From: Spirochaetaceae bacterium
GTDB lineage: Bacteria > Spirochaetota > Spirochaetia > SZUA-6 > Bin103
Assembly (NCBI GenBank): GCA_028818385.1
Contig: JAPPNY010000088.1
Span: 1 to 45,059, forward strand
DNA length: 45,059 nucleotides
Direction of reading: 5' to 3'
Shown: positions 1 to 7,319 of the stretch, piece by piece
Position numbering within the stretch: position 1 is the first letter of the stretch
How the letters are laid out: every line of letters starts with the position of its first letter
Notes under the pieces: generated by a model
Told to the model about the DNA's origin: nothing
Databases searched by the model: none
Seen by the model: only the letters and a program-made list of their open reading frames with translations
Translations under genes and position numbers: made by a program

Positions 1-242
1 TTGAAGCGGCCGCCCTGCCCGCGGGCCTGGGGGGTGGCCACAAAGGAGCCGAGCATGCGGATGGCGAACAGGGCGCCGAGCGCCGCGCCGGCGCCGCTGA
101 GCTGCGCCAGCAGCGACGCCGACGCGATGGTGTTGAACCAGTCGCCGAACAGGCTGGCGATCTGGGCGAACCACAGCAGGCGAAACGCTCGATTGGTGCG
201 CAGCAACTCCCCGTAGCCGCCCGTCCCGGTCCGACGCGACAT
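1..242 (-). CDS. MFS transporter, N-terminal part only (runs off the window)
   Basis: The minus strand is open from ATG at 242 to the window edge and encodes about 80 residues. They read as the start of a major facilitator superfamily exporter: a short cytoplasmic N-terminus (MSRRTGTGGYGELLRTNRAF), then RLLWFAQIASLFGDWFNTIA, which is the typical first helix of the MFS_3/EntS-like group, then a second hydrophobic stretch (ALGALFAIRML). The ATG has no clear Shine-Dalgarno, but a TAGGAT box lies 7 nt upstream on the same strand, so the transcript may be leaderless. It diverges from the HAD gene across a shared inverted repeat. The substrate cannot be told and the C-terminal 80% is outside the window. 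Confidence 0.75.
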   Translation of the reverse strand, partial: MSRRTGTGGYGELLRTNRAFRLLWFAQIASLFGDWFNTIASASLLAQLSGAGAALGALFAIRMLGSFVATPQARGQGGRF

Positions 243-247
243 GCAGG

Positions 248-302
248 CGATCCTAACGGTCGCGGGCCTGCTTCGTGCGAGCGCCGGCGCCGGTTAGGAT
301 CG
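248..302. promoter_or_regulatory. Divergent promoter region built on a 10-bp inverted repeat
   Basis: CGATCCTAAC at 248-257 is the exact reverse complement of GTTAGGATCG at 293-302. Each arm contains a TAGGAT -10-like box: minus strand at 255-250, 7 nt before the MFS ATG at 242, and plus strand at 295-300, 15 nt before the HAD ATG at 316. The arms could be just two -10 elements, or a dyad operator covering both promoters; the sequence does not decide. No convincing -35 is visible. Confidence 0.5.
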
Positions 303-315
303 GCGGCCAGAGACG

Positions 316-984
316 ATGACCCTGCGCGCACTGATCTTCGACTTCGACGGCCTGATCGTCGACACCGAGTCGTCCTCGCTGGCGGCGGTCCAGGAGGCGT
401 ATCGCCGCCACGGCCACGACCTCCCGCCGGAGCTCTGGCAGCGCTGCGTGGGCTCCATCGTCGATCCGTACGATCACCTGCAGCGGCTCGTCGGTCCCGG
501 GGTGGACCTCGCGCCGGTACGCGAAGAGGTGCGCATCCGCAAGCATGCCGCCGACGCGCGCCTCGGACCGTGCGCGGGCGTGACGGAGCTGATCGGCGCG
601 GCGGTCGCGGCCGGATTGCGGTTGGCGGTGGCATCGTCGTCGTCGCGCCGCTGGGTCGAGGGCCACCTGCAGCGCATCGGCGCACTGGAGCCCTTCCACG
701 CGATCCGCTGCCGCGACCACGTCCGCCAGACCAAGCCGGCGCCGGACGTCTACCTGGCCGCGCTCGACGGCATCGGCGTGAGCGCGTCGCAGGCGGTCGC
801 GTTCGAGGACTCCCCGAACGGGTCGCAGGCGGCCAAGGCGGCCGGCATCTACACGGTGGCGGTTCCCAATCGGGTCACGCGCGGCTGGGCATTCGATCAC
901 GCCGACCGGGTGATCGACTCGTTGGCCGGCGTGACGCTCCAGGCGGTGCGTGGCTGGCTTGCCGCCGCGTCCGCGCCCGCATAG
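316..984 (+). CDS. HAD-superfamily phosphatase / beta-phosphoglucomutase-like hydrolase
   Basis: A 222-residue cytoplasmic HAD subfamily I protein. Motif I is DFDGLIVDTE with nucleophile D9 and acid/base D11. A helical cap follows (about 15-85). Motif II is the Ser of LAVASSSSRRW, the motif III region has the Lys of QTKPAPDVY, and motif IV is AVAFEDSPNGSQAAKAAG. Length and the DGLIVDTE signature fit the beta-phosphoglucomutase/phosphoglycolate-phosphatase-like group, which act on small phosphorylated metabolites. The exact substrate is unknown. It is the first gene before the ligase: its stop and the ligase ATG are 6 nt apart, so they are probably cotranscribed. Confidence 0.88.
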   Translation: MTLRALIFDFDGLIVDTESSSLAAVQEAYRRHGHDLPPELWQRCVGSIVDPYDHLQRLVGPGVDLAPVREEVRIRKHAADARLGPCAGVTELIGAAVAAGLRLAVASSSSRRWVEGHLQRIGALEPFHAIRCRDHVRQTKPAPDVYLAALDGIGVSASQAVAFEDSPNGSQAAKAAGIYTVAVPNRVTRGWAFDHADRVIDSLAGVTLQAVRGWLAAASAPA

Positions 985-990
985 GCGCCG

Positions 991-2109
991 ATGCCGAGCG
1001 AAGGCGACGCGTTCGCGGCGCTGGCCGTGCCTCCTCCGGTGCGGCCGATGCTGGCCAAGGCGATGCACACCTTGCCGGACGGACACGACTGGATCTTCGA
1101 GCCCAAGTGGGACGGCTTCCGCACCCTGGTGTTTCGTTCCGGCGATGAGCTGCTGCTGCAGAGCCGCGACCTGAAGCCGATGAACCGCTACTTTCCGGAG
1201 CTCCTGGAGCCGCTGGCCACGCAGCTCCCGCAGCGCTGTGTTCTGGACGGCGAGGTGGTGGTCGCCACCGGATCCGGCCTCGACTTCGAGGCGCTGCAGC
1301 ACCGCATCCACCCGGCCGCTTCCCGCGTGGCGATGCTGGCCGAGCGCACGCCGGCCGCGTTCGTCGCGTTCGACCTGCTGGCCACCGACGACGCCGACCT
1401 GTCAGGTGCCGGCTTCGCCGCGCGGCGCGAGGCGCTGGAGGGGGTCATGGCCGGCTGTGCGCCGCCGCTGCACCTCACGCCCATGACGCGGGACCGGGCG
1501 GTCGCGGACGACTGGTTCCGGCGCTTCGAGGGGGCCGGCCTGGACGGGGTGATGGCCAAGGATCCGGCGGGGCGCTACGAACCGGGCAAGCGCGCGATGG
1601 TCAAGGTCAAGCCCAAGCGCACCGTCGACTGCGTGGTGGCCGGGTTGCGCTGGCACAAGAAAGGACCGGGCACCATGGTCGGATCGCTCCTGCTCGGCCT
1701 GTACGACGGGCAGGGGAGGCTCCACCACGTGGGGGTCGCGGCCAGCTTCCGCGAGTCTCACCGGCGCGAGCTGGTCGAGGAGCTGGCGCCGCTGCGCGAC
1801 GGCATCGACGGCCATCCCTGGCACGGCTGGATCGAGGCCGCCGGCGCCGCTGAGGGCCGGCCCGGCCGCGTGCCGGCCGGTCGCAGACCGGGCGGCATGA
1901 GCCGGTGGAGCCAGGGCAAGGACCAGAGCTGGGTGCCGCTCCGGGCCGAGCGGGTGATCGAGGTCACCTACGACCACATGCAGGGCAGCCGCTTCCGGCA
2001 CACCGCCCATCTCGTGCGCTGGCGCCCCGACAAGGACCCGAGCGACTGCACGTACGAGCAGCTCTCGGTCACCCCGCCGGTGGAGTTGAGCGCGATCTTC
2101 AGGGCATAG
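991..2109 (+). CDS. ligC: ATP-dependent DNA ligase, LigC type
   Basis: A 372-residue minimal ATP-dependent DNA ligase that seals nicks using ATP. The adenylation domain shows motif I EPKWDGFR (lysine K39 is the AMP acceptor), motif III near VAFDLLA, motif IV DGVMAKDP and motif V MVKVKPKRTVDCVVAG. An OB-fold domain follows with GSLLLGLYDGQGRLHHVGVA. There is no polymerase or phosphoesterase domain, so it is not a full LigD; size and motifs match the stand-alone LigC group. A free LigD-type polymerase domain lies at 7320-8636, so the two activities fused in LigD elsewhere may be separate here. No Ku gene is in the window. Translation is probably coupled to the HAD gene just upstream. Confidence 0.92.
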   Translation: MPSEGDAFAALAVPPPVRPMLAKAMHTLPDGHDWIFEPKWDGFRTLVFRSGDELLLQSRDLKPMNRYFPELLEPLATQLPQRCVLDGEVVVATGSGLDFEALQHRIHPAASRVAMLAERTPAAFVAFDLLATDDADLSGAGFAARREALEGVMAGCAPPLHLTPMTRDRAVADDWFRRFEGAGLDGVMAKDPAGRYEPGKRAMVKVKPKRTVDCVVAGLRWHKKGPGTMVGSLLLGLYDGQGRLHHVGVAASFRESHRRELVEELAPLRDGIDGHPWHGWIEAAGAAEGRPGRVPAGRRPGGMSRWSQGKDQSWVPLRAERVIEVTYDHMQGSRFRHTAHLVRWRPDKDPSDCTYEQLSVTPPVELSAIFRA

Positions 2110-2154
2110 CCGGGGCTGTCAGCAGTCGCGTCCACGAGCGATGGCGCGCTGGCG

Positions 2155-2394
2155 TCACCCGGTTCGCCGCGAATCCCCACCACGCTGCCGCCGGACCCAC
2201 TCGCCCGGATCCGCGTCCCACTCGTGGCCGGTGTCGGAGATCGCACCGAGCGCTGCTTCGATGTCGTCCCAACGCCGCTCGCTGTCCAGCGTCCGTCTGA
2301 TCGCCTGCGCGATGAATGCGCTTCGCCGCCGCGCGCCGGCTCGGCGGTCGAGCTCGGCTACCAGACTGTCGTCCAGCGTTATGTGCAAGCGCAT
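2155..2394 (-). CDS. Ribbon-helix-helix (CopG/MetJ-like) antitoxin-type protein
   Basis: A 79-residue protein beginning MRLHITLDDSLVAELDRRAG. A short beta strand (LHITLDD) is followed by two helices (SLVAELDRRAGARRRSAFIAQAIRRTL), the ribbon-helix-helix DNA-binding fold that forms dimers on operator DNA. The tail is rich in W, D and G. Such proteins are usually type II antitoxins or small autorepressors. No toxin follows: the ligase ends convergently 45 nt away. The start is the only ATG that keeps the fold, 25 nt after the GNAT stop on the same strand, so the two genes are probably cotranscribed. It looks like an orphan antitoxin or a small regulator. Confidence 0.75.
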   Translation of the reverse strand: MRLHITLDDSLVAELDRRAGARRRSAFIAQAIRRTLDSERRWDDIEAALGAISDTGHEWDADPGEWVRRQRGGDSRRTG

Positions 2395-2419
2395 GGTCAG
2401 CGACAGCGCACAGAGCAAC

Positions 2420-2977
2420 CTACGGCGTTGCGAAGGCACCGGGCCATGGTTCTGCGCCGGTTTCCACGTCCTGGTACTCTTCCTTTTCCTTGTAGGGCTG
2501 CAGGCCGCGCGCCCGGTAGTTGGCCAAGGCGTGCGGGTGATCGGCCGTGCAGGTATGCAGCCAGACGCGCCCGCTGCCGATCGTGCGCCCGCGCTCCACG
2601 GCGTCGCAGAGCAGGTGGCCACCCAGGCCGCGGCCCGTGAACGACGGGAATATCCCGAACTGCCGTACCTCCACACCGGTTTCGCCCTCGTCCACCAGCT
2701 CGAAGTAGCCGGCCACGGTACCGGTGACGTAGGCGACCCAATACTCCCTTCTCCCGTCGGCCAAGTCGCGCTCCCACTTCGCGTAGCTCCACCCCACACG
2801 TCGCGTCCAGTTCCAGGGGTAGCCGACCCCCCGGTACAGGAAACGGGCGAAGTCGGGCGTGATCGCCACGGCTTGGCGCAACTCGTAGTCGGGCCGCGTC
2901 CGCGACGGAGACCGTAGCGGCGTATCGGCCGAGATCTCCAGGTAGGTGGTGCGAACCAGCGTGCGGGTGACCGGCAT
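2420..2977 (-). CDS. GNAT-family N-acetyltransferase
   Basis: A 185-residue single-domain GNAT enzyme that transfers an acetyl group from acetyl-CoA to an amine. The core is WVAYVTGTVAGYFELVDEG (beta strands 2-3), then VEVRQFGIFPSFTGRGLGGH, which holds beta 4 and the acetyl-CoA pyrophosphate loop GRGLGG. The late segment RVWLHTCTADHPHALANYRA and GLQPYKEKE complete the fold; ANYRARGLQPY is the usual C-terminal signature. The substrate is not identifiable. The ATG at 2977 has no strong Shine-Dalgarno. The ribbon-helix-helix gene follows 25 nt downstream. Confidence 0.88.
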   Translation of the reverse strand: MPVTRTLVRTTYLEISADTPLRSPSRTRPDYELRQAVAITPDFARFLYRGVGYPWNWTRRVGWSYAKWERDLADGRREYWVAYVTGTVAGYFELVDEGETGVEVRQFGIFPSFTGRGLGGHLLCDAVERGRTIGSGRVWLHTCTADHPHALANYRARGLQPYKEKEEYQDVETGAEPWPGAFATP

Positions 2978-3033
2978 GGTCCGATCGTGCCCGGCCGGAC
3001 GCCGGCCGTCGAGGGCCGCTCACCCGCCACGCA

Positions 3034-3816
3034 TCATCCGGCCCACAATCCCGACGCATCGCGGAAACTGCGGACTTCAGGAAAGTGACGCCGCATGTTG
3101 ATGCCGCAAATGGAGTGGATCATCGCATCGAGGTACGCCGGATCCACGAAGGACTCGATCCGCTCCGACCAGGTGCCGCGATTCAGGTTGCCGCCGGCAC
3201 GGTGAAGCGAACCCACGGGGATCCGCAGAAACCTGGCCAGGCGCTGATGCGAGGAGTCCAACTCGTGCGTTCGCAGCACCAGTCGACGTTCCGCTGGAAT
3301 CGACGCCGTGCAGGCGTCGACGTGCCTGTTCCATGCGTGCAGGTAAGCGGCAACGGAATAGACTCCACGGTCCGCGAGGGCGCGATCGTGCGGGCCGTGC
3401 GGATACCGGTCGGGCTTGAACCACCAGCGAAGGAACGCAATGACGTCGTCGGGCACGTCGCGGCCGACGAGATGGCCCGTGATCGACTGGAGCCACGTAT
3501 GGCAGTCACGGATCAGCACGACGAACCGTGCGTCCGGGAACACGGCCATCAGGTGGTCGATGAGGAACTGGTTCGCCCAGGCAACGTCGTACTCCAGGTC
3601 AAGCCGGGCGTCCCGCGCACGGAGATACGCCCTGACGGCCGCGGGCGAGAGCTGGCCTCGGGCCTCGCGGAGGATGAGATCGAGGGTCTCCGCGCGTTCG
3701 GGCTCATGCGCAACCCGGTAGCTGCCGGACAACAGCCCGGCGAGCGACGCCGTGCCGGATTTCGCCTGGCCGACGCAGAACGCCCTCACATTGGATGTGC
3801 GGCTGTCAGAGCACAT
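3034..3816 (-). CDS. Sulfotransferase-family protein
   Basis: A 260-residue protein with the PAPS-dependent sulfotransferase fold. Near the N-terminus RAFCVGQAKSGTASLAGLL is a P-loop-like phosphosulfate-binding loop (family pattern GxxKSGTxxL). ARFVVLIRDCHTWLQSITGH is the 3'-phosphate-binding region (R-D plus a later Ser), and LVLRTHELDSS the following strand. Such enzymes transfer sulfate to sugars, lipids or small alcohols; the acceptor is unknown. I start at ATG 3816 because homology begins a few residues later. The frame stays open to ATG 3972, but that extension is low-complexity (Arg/Pro/Ala) and resembles nothing. No clear Shine-Dalgarno is seen for either start. It diverges from the amidohydrolase promoter. 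Confidence 0.75.
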   Translation of the reverse strand: MCSDSRTSNVRAFCVGQAKSGTASLAGLLSGSYRVAHEPERAETLDLILREARGQLSPAAVRAYLRARDARLDLEYDVAWANQFLIDHLMAVFPDARFVVLIRDCHTWLQSITGHLVGRDVPDDVIAFLRWWFKPDRYPHGPHDRALADRGVYSVAAYLHAWNRHVDACTASIPAERRLVLRTHELDSSHQRLARFLRIPVGSLHRAGGNLNRGTWSERIESFVDPAYLDAMIHSICGINMRRHFPEVRSFRDASGLWAG

Positions 3817-3979
3817 TCCATCAGCATGAGCTGAGCGATGCGGCCGCGCAAAGCGCCCGATCGATGTCAGCGGCCTCGGCAAAGCGCCACCCGGCGCCGC
3901 GCTTTTCGCCGGCTCCGGAATGCCCGCCAGACGACTGGCGCCGCACGCCGTCGGGAACCTTCGCCGAACCACGGCGGGT

Positions 3980-4008
3980 TTGACCCCTCGCGGCAGGTCG
4001 CCTACCGT
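3980..4008 (+). promoter_or_regulatory. Sigma70-type promoter for the amidohydrolase operon
   Basis: TTGACC at 3980-3985 and TACCGT at 4003-4008 are separated by exactly 17 nt. The predicted start of transcription near 4015 leaves a short leader that contains a strong Shine-Dalgarno (GGAAGGAGG, 4027-4035), 5 nt before GTG 4041. This is the most canonical promoter and ribosome-binding site combination in the window. Confidence 0.65.
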
Positions 4009-4040
4009 CGCCGCGACCCGGTCGCGGGAAGGAGGCTACG

Positions 4041-5333
4041 GTGGCAACGGATCTGGCGAGTCACATCGAGGAGACGCCGCTGGTCGATACCCACGAGCAC
4101 ATGAAGCGGGAGCCGGCATGGGTGGACGACGGCCCCGACATCCTGCAGGACCTGTTCGGCAACTACGTGGGAGCCGACCTGCGCACCGCCGGCGCTTCCG
4201 AGGAGGCCATGCAGCGTCTCTTTGACGGCTCCGATCCGGACATCGCCGGCCGGTTCCGGGGAATCGAGGCGGCGTGGCGGGCGACGCAGTACACCGGGTA
4301 CGGCGAGGCGGTCAGCCTGATCGCCCGGCACGCCTACGGTCTGGACGAGCTGACCGCCGACGGCCTGGCCGCCGGGCAGGGCAGGATCGCCGAGTTGCGC
4401 GCACCCGGCGAGCGCTACCGCCTGCTGCACGACGTGGCCAACCTCGACCAGGTGCAGACCGACGACGGCCTCTGGGAGTGCGCGCCGGACTCCTCCGGGC
4501 TCGACTTCTTCCTGTACGACCTTTCCTGGTTCAGCTTCTGCCGCGGCGACGTCGATCCGCGGGCGATCCACGCGGAGACCGGGATCGAGGTGACCGATCT
4601 GCCGTCGCTGAAGCGTGGCATGGAAGCGATCTTCGCCAAACACGCGCCGTGCGCGATCGCGGTCAAGGCCCAGCACGCGTACGCGCGCACGCTGAACTGG
4701 AGCGAGCGCAGCGACGCGGACGCGGCCAGCGCCCTGGACGCGGTGCTCCGCCGCCCCAAGGAAAAGGTCGACCTGGACACCTGGCTCTGCCTGGGGGACT
4801 GGTGCTGGGCGCGCGGCGTCGAGCTCACCATCGAGCACGACCTGCCGTTCAAGATCCACACCGGCTACTACGCCGGCAACGACCGGATGCCGGTGCAGTT
4901 CATTCCCGCCGGCAACATGTGCGCCCTGTTCGCCCGCTACCTGGACGCGAAGTTCGTGCTCATGCACATCGCCTATCCCTACTGCGACGAGCTGGTGGCG
5001 CTGGCCAAGCACTACCGCAACATCTGGGTCGATCTCTGCTGGGCGTGGAGCATCGATCCCTACAGCTCCCGCGACTTCGTGCGCCGCTTCATCCACGCGG
5101 CGCCGATCAACAAGCTGTTCGCCTTCGGCGGCGACACCGGCTGGCCCACCAGCGCGATGGCCTATGCCATGCAGGCGCGCCAGGGCATCCGCGCCGCGCT
5201 GGAAGCCGAGGTCGCCGACGGCGACCTGACCGAGAAGCAGGCGATGCAGGTCGCCTCCCGCATCATGCGCGACAACCAGTACGACTGCTTCGACATGGAT
5301 GGGACCCGCGCGAACATCCGCAGCGCGGCGTAG
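4041..5333 (+). CDS. TIM-barrel metal-dependent amidohydrolase
   Basis: A 430-residue amidohydrolase-superfamily enzyme. Metal-binding signatures are in order: LVDTHEHMK (HxH on strand 1), LPFKIHTGYYAGN (His, strand 5), AKFVLMHIAYPY (His, strand 6) and LFAFGGDTGW (Asp, strand 8). An inserted region (about 40-200) with WRATQYTGYGEAVSLIARHAYGL recalls the layout of uronate-isomerase-like members, but length and motifs do not prove that activity. The GTG start is fixed by the Shine-Dalgarno GGAAGGAGG five bases upstream. It is followed after 4 nt by a mannonate-dehydratase-like gene, so a joint role in breaking down a sugar acid is an inference from context. Confidence 0.85.
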   Translation: MATDLASHIEETPLVDTHEHMKREPAWVDDGPDILQDLFGNYVGADLRTAGASEEAMQRLFDGSDPDIAGRFRGIEAAWRATQYTGYGEAVSLIARHAYGLDELTADGLAAGQGRIAELRAPGERYRLLHDVANLDQVQTDDGLWECAPDSSGLDFFLYDLSWFSFCRGDVDPRAIHAETGIEVTDLPSLKRGMEAIFAKHAPCAIAVKAQHAYARTLNWSERSDADAASALDAVLRRPKEKVDLDTWLCLGDWCWARGVELTIEHDLPFKIHTGYYAGNDRMPVQFIPAGNMCALFARYLDAKFVLMHIAYPYCDELVALAKHYRNIWVDLCWAWSIDPYSSRDFVRRFIHAAPINKLFAFGGDTGWPTSAMAYAMQARQGIRAALEAEVADGDLTEKQAMQVASRIMRDNQYDCFDMDGTRANIRSAA

Positions 5334-5337
5334 CGGC

Positions 5338-6552
5338 ATGCGTATCGCGGACGTCGTCACCTACGCCGTGCAGCCGGCCGGCATGCCGCTGATCGTCGCC
5401 AAGGTCGTCACCGATCAGCCGGGCCTGCACGGCTGGGGTTGCGGCACCTTCACGCAGAGGTTCCGTGCCGTCGAGGCTACCATCGAGCGCCACATCAAGC
5501 CGTTCGCGATCGGCCGCGACGCGGAGGCCATCGCCGACTTCTGGCACAGCGCCATGCACGACAGCTACTGGCGCAACGGCCCGGTGCTCAACAACGCGGT
5601 GAGCGCCGTGGAGATGGCGCTCTGGGACATCAAGGGCAAGGCAGCGGGCGTTCCGTGTTACCAGCTCTGGGGCGGCCGCAGCCGCGGCACCGCGGCCGTG
5701 TACGTGCACGCGGACGGAAGCGAGCCGCAGGAGGTGCTGGACCGGGCGCTTGCGTTCTGGGAGCAGGGCTTCCGCCACATCCGTTGCCAGATCGGTGGAT
5801 ACGAGGGAGTCGACGCCGGCCGGGTGGGGAGCGCGGCCGGCAGCCTGGCGGACGCCGGCGGCAGCGGCTCGGCGTTCTTCGATCCCGGCGAGAAGCTGCT
5901 CCGGGTGCCGGAAATGTTCGCGCACGTGCGTGCCGGACTGCCGCCGGAGGCGGAACTGCTGCACGACATCCACGAGCGGCTGGCGCCGATCGATGCGGTT
6001 CGGCTGGCCAAGGCGCTGGAGCCGTACCGGCTGTTCTTTCTGGAGGACCCGCTGGCGCCGGAGGACCTCGCCTACTTCCGCATGATCCGAGGGCAGTGCG
6101 CGGTGCCGCTGGCGATGGGCGAGCTGTTCGTGCATCCGCTGGAGGTCGAGCCGCTGGTCAGCGAGCGGCTGATCGACTTCGTGCGCGTGCACGTCTCCAC
6201 CTACGGCGGCATCACCGCGGCGCTGCGGCTGGCGCACCTGTGCGCGGCCTTCGGCGTGCGCACCGCCTGGCACGGACCGAACGACGTGTCCCCGATCGGC
6301 ATGGCCGCGAACGTGCACCTGGACCTGCACGTGCCGAACTTCGGCATCCAGGAGTGGGCGTTCCGCGCCCCGGCCGAGGAGGACCTGTTCCCCGGCATTC
6401 CCGAGGTCTCCAACGGCGCCGTGAACGTGAACGAGCGGCCCGGGTGGGGGATCGAGATGGACGAGCGGCTGGCCGCCCGCTTCCCGTGCGACGACCGCGC
6501 CAGCCTGCGGCCCGTACCCCGCCTGGCCGACGGCACCAGCCGCCCGTTCTGA
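5338..6552 (+). CDS. Enolase-superfamily dehydratase, D-mannonate dehydratase (ManD/RspA)-like
   Basis: A 404-residue mandelate racemase/muconate lactonizing family protein. The capping domain (1-115) ends in WDIKGKAAGVPCYQLWGGR, a family hallmark. The barrel carries HDIHERLAP (Asp metal ligand; ManD has this DxH arrangement), FFLEDPLAPED (Glu), MGELFVHPLE (Glu), RVHVSTYGGIT, TAWHGPNDVSPIGMAANVHL (catalytic His-Gly-Pro segment) and the C-terminal VNERPGWGIEMDE typical of ManD. These enzymes dehydrate acid sugars such as D-mannonate to 2-keto-3-deoxy acids with Mg2+. Substrate range varies widely in the subgroup, so D-mannonate is only a likely guess. The ATG lies 4 nt after the amidohydrolase stop, so the two form an operon. 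Confidence 0.85.
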   Translation: MRIADVVTYAVQPAGMPLIVAKVVTDQPGLHGWGCGTFTQRFRAVEATIERHIKPFAIGRDAEAIADFWHSAMHDSYWRNGPVLNNAVSAVEMALWDIKGKAAGVPCYQLWGGRSRGTAAVYVHADGSEPQEVLDRALAFWEQGFRHIRCQIGGYEGVDAGRVGSAAGSLADAGGSGSAFFDPGEKLLRVPEMFAHVRAGLPPEAELLHDIHERLAPIDAVRLAKALEPYRLFFLEDPLAPEDLAYFRMIRGQCAVPLAMGELFVHPLEVEPLVSERLIDFVRVHVSTYGGITAALRLAHLCAAFGVRTAWHGPNDVSPIGMAANVHLDLHVPNFGIQEWAFRAPAEEDLFPGIPEVSNGAVNVNERPGWGIEMDERLAARFPCDDRASLRPVPRLADGTSRPF

Positions 6553-6556
6553 AGTC

Positions 6557-6970
6557 TTACGCGGGTTCGGTCGTGAGGTCACGTTTCCAGAGATAGTCGG
6601 TCGGCCGCAGGATCGCCATGCCCCCAACGGTGCGTCCGTAATGCGCGCGAAAGTGGCGTACGTCGCCGGTGATCAGATGCGTCGCTTGCGCCGCGAGCGC
6701 TGCGGACACCACGGCACGATCCTTGGCCGCGACGTCGATAGGGCACAGCTCCCCCGGAGCCTCCGGCACCAGAAGCGCCTGGTCCAGCTTCTCCGTCAGA
6801 CGCTGCCTGATTTCCGGTCGCTGCAGGTTGCGTCGAGCCTCATCGCAGACATAGTCGGAACAGAGTAGGACGCAGTGGCCGTCACGCTGCAGGGTCCAGA
6901 GTCGTTCGATTCGCGGGCTTCCGTATGCGGCCGAGAACAGCACGTTGGCATCGAGAAAGAGCCGATCCAC
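6557..6970 (-). CDS. PIN-domain ribonuclease toxin
   Basis: A 137-residue PIN-domain protein. The acidic Mg2+ site is visible: LFLDANVLFSAAY (first Asp), YVCDEARRNL (Glu), AAKDRAVVSAAL (Asp) and HLITGDVRHF (last Asp). Such proteins are usually RNA-cleaving toxins held inactive by a cognate antitoxin. The gene begins 3 nt after the AbrB-type gene stop on the minus strand, the classic antitoxin-first order. It ends 4 nt from the convergent dehydratase gene. All active-site acids are present, so it is probably functional. Confidence 0.85.
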   Translation of the reverse strand: MDRLFLDANVLFSAAYGSPRIERLWTLQRDGHCVLLCSDYVCDEARRNLQRPEIRQRLTEKLDQALLVPEAPGELCPIDVAAKDRAVVSAALAAQATHLITGDVRHFRAHYGRTVGGMAILRPTDYLWKRDLTTEPA

Positions 6971-6973
6971 TCC

Positions 6974-7267
6974 TCATTCGACCCGCGGCCGCTCGTGAAG
7001 CACCGTTTCGGGATCGATACCCAGCTTGCGAACCTCCCGCACGGCCCACGCATAGTCCCGCTCATCGACGGCGTTGGAGAGCAGAAATTCCGCTTTCCGT
7101 TCGTCGGTATAGTGCTCCACCGGCAGGGCGACCGCGGGACGGATCAGCACGCCATCGCCATGGGGTTCTGTGATCACCAGCGAACCCTCTTCGATTCCAT
7201 ACCGTCGGCGGAGTTGTGCTGGGATCACGACCGTGCCGCGCTTCCCCACCTTGCATGTGTCAGCCAT
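6974..7267 (-). CDS. AbrB/MazE-type antitoxin
   Basis: A 97-residue protein with an N-terminal swapped-hairpin AbrB domain: CKVGKRGTVVIPAQLRRRYGIEEGSLVITE is the diagnostic strand-loop pattern (GK.GTVVIP..LR..YGI..G). The C-terminal half (about 48-97) is presumably the toxin-binding tail. It is partnered with the PIN toxin 3 nt downstream and probably represses its own promoter. The upstream segment 7268-7319 is AT-rich for this genome. On the minus strand it has a TTGACA at 7323-7318, overlapping the polymerase-domain stop codon, but no convincing -10 at the right spacing. Confidence 0.85.
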   Translation of the reverse strand: MADTCKVGKRGTVVIPAQLRRRYGIEEGSLVITEPHGDGVLIRPAVALPVEHYTDERKAEFLLSNAVDERDYAWAVREVRKLGIDPETVLHERPRVE

Positions 7268-7319
7268 AGAATCGCCCGATATTCAGATAATCAGAGTGTT
7301 TGCAGCGCCGCCACTGGTG

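Noticed and set aside
253..1311. Long minus-strand open frame of 352 codons
   Set aside because: It overlaps the HAD and ligase genes, is rich in Arg, His, Val and Ala, and has no recognisable domain; it is an antisense shadow produced by high GC.
3817..3972. N-terminal extension of the sulfotransferase to ATG 3972
   Set aside because: The added 52 residues are Arg/Pro/Ala-rich and the family P-loop is only about a dozen residues after ATG 3816.
4002..5360. Minus-strand open frame of 452 codons opposite the amidohydrolase
   Set aside because: Composition is repetitive (VVEVG, RHLDPG-like, His/Arg-rich) and it mirrors a gene with clear metal-site motifs.
5263..6627. Minus-strand open frame of 454 codons opposite the dehydratase
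   Set aside because: It is the antisense shadow of a well-supported enolase-superfamily gene.
6557..7267. Frameshift or decay in the AbrB/PIN pair
   Set aside because: Both frames are complete and all PIN acids are present.
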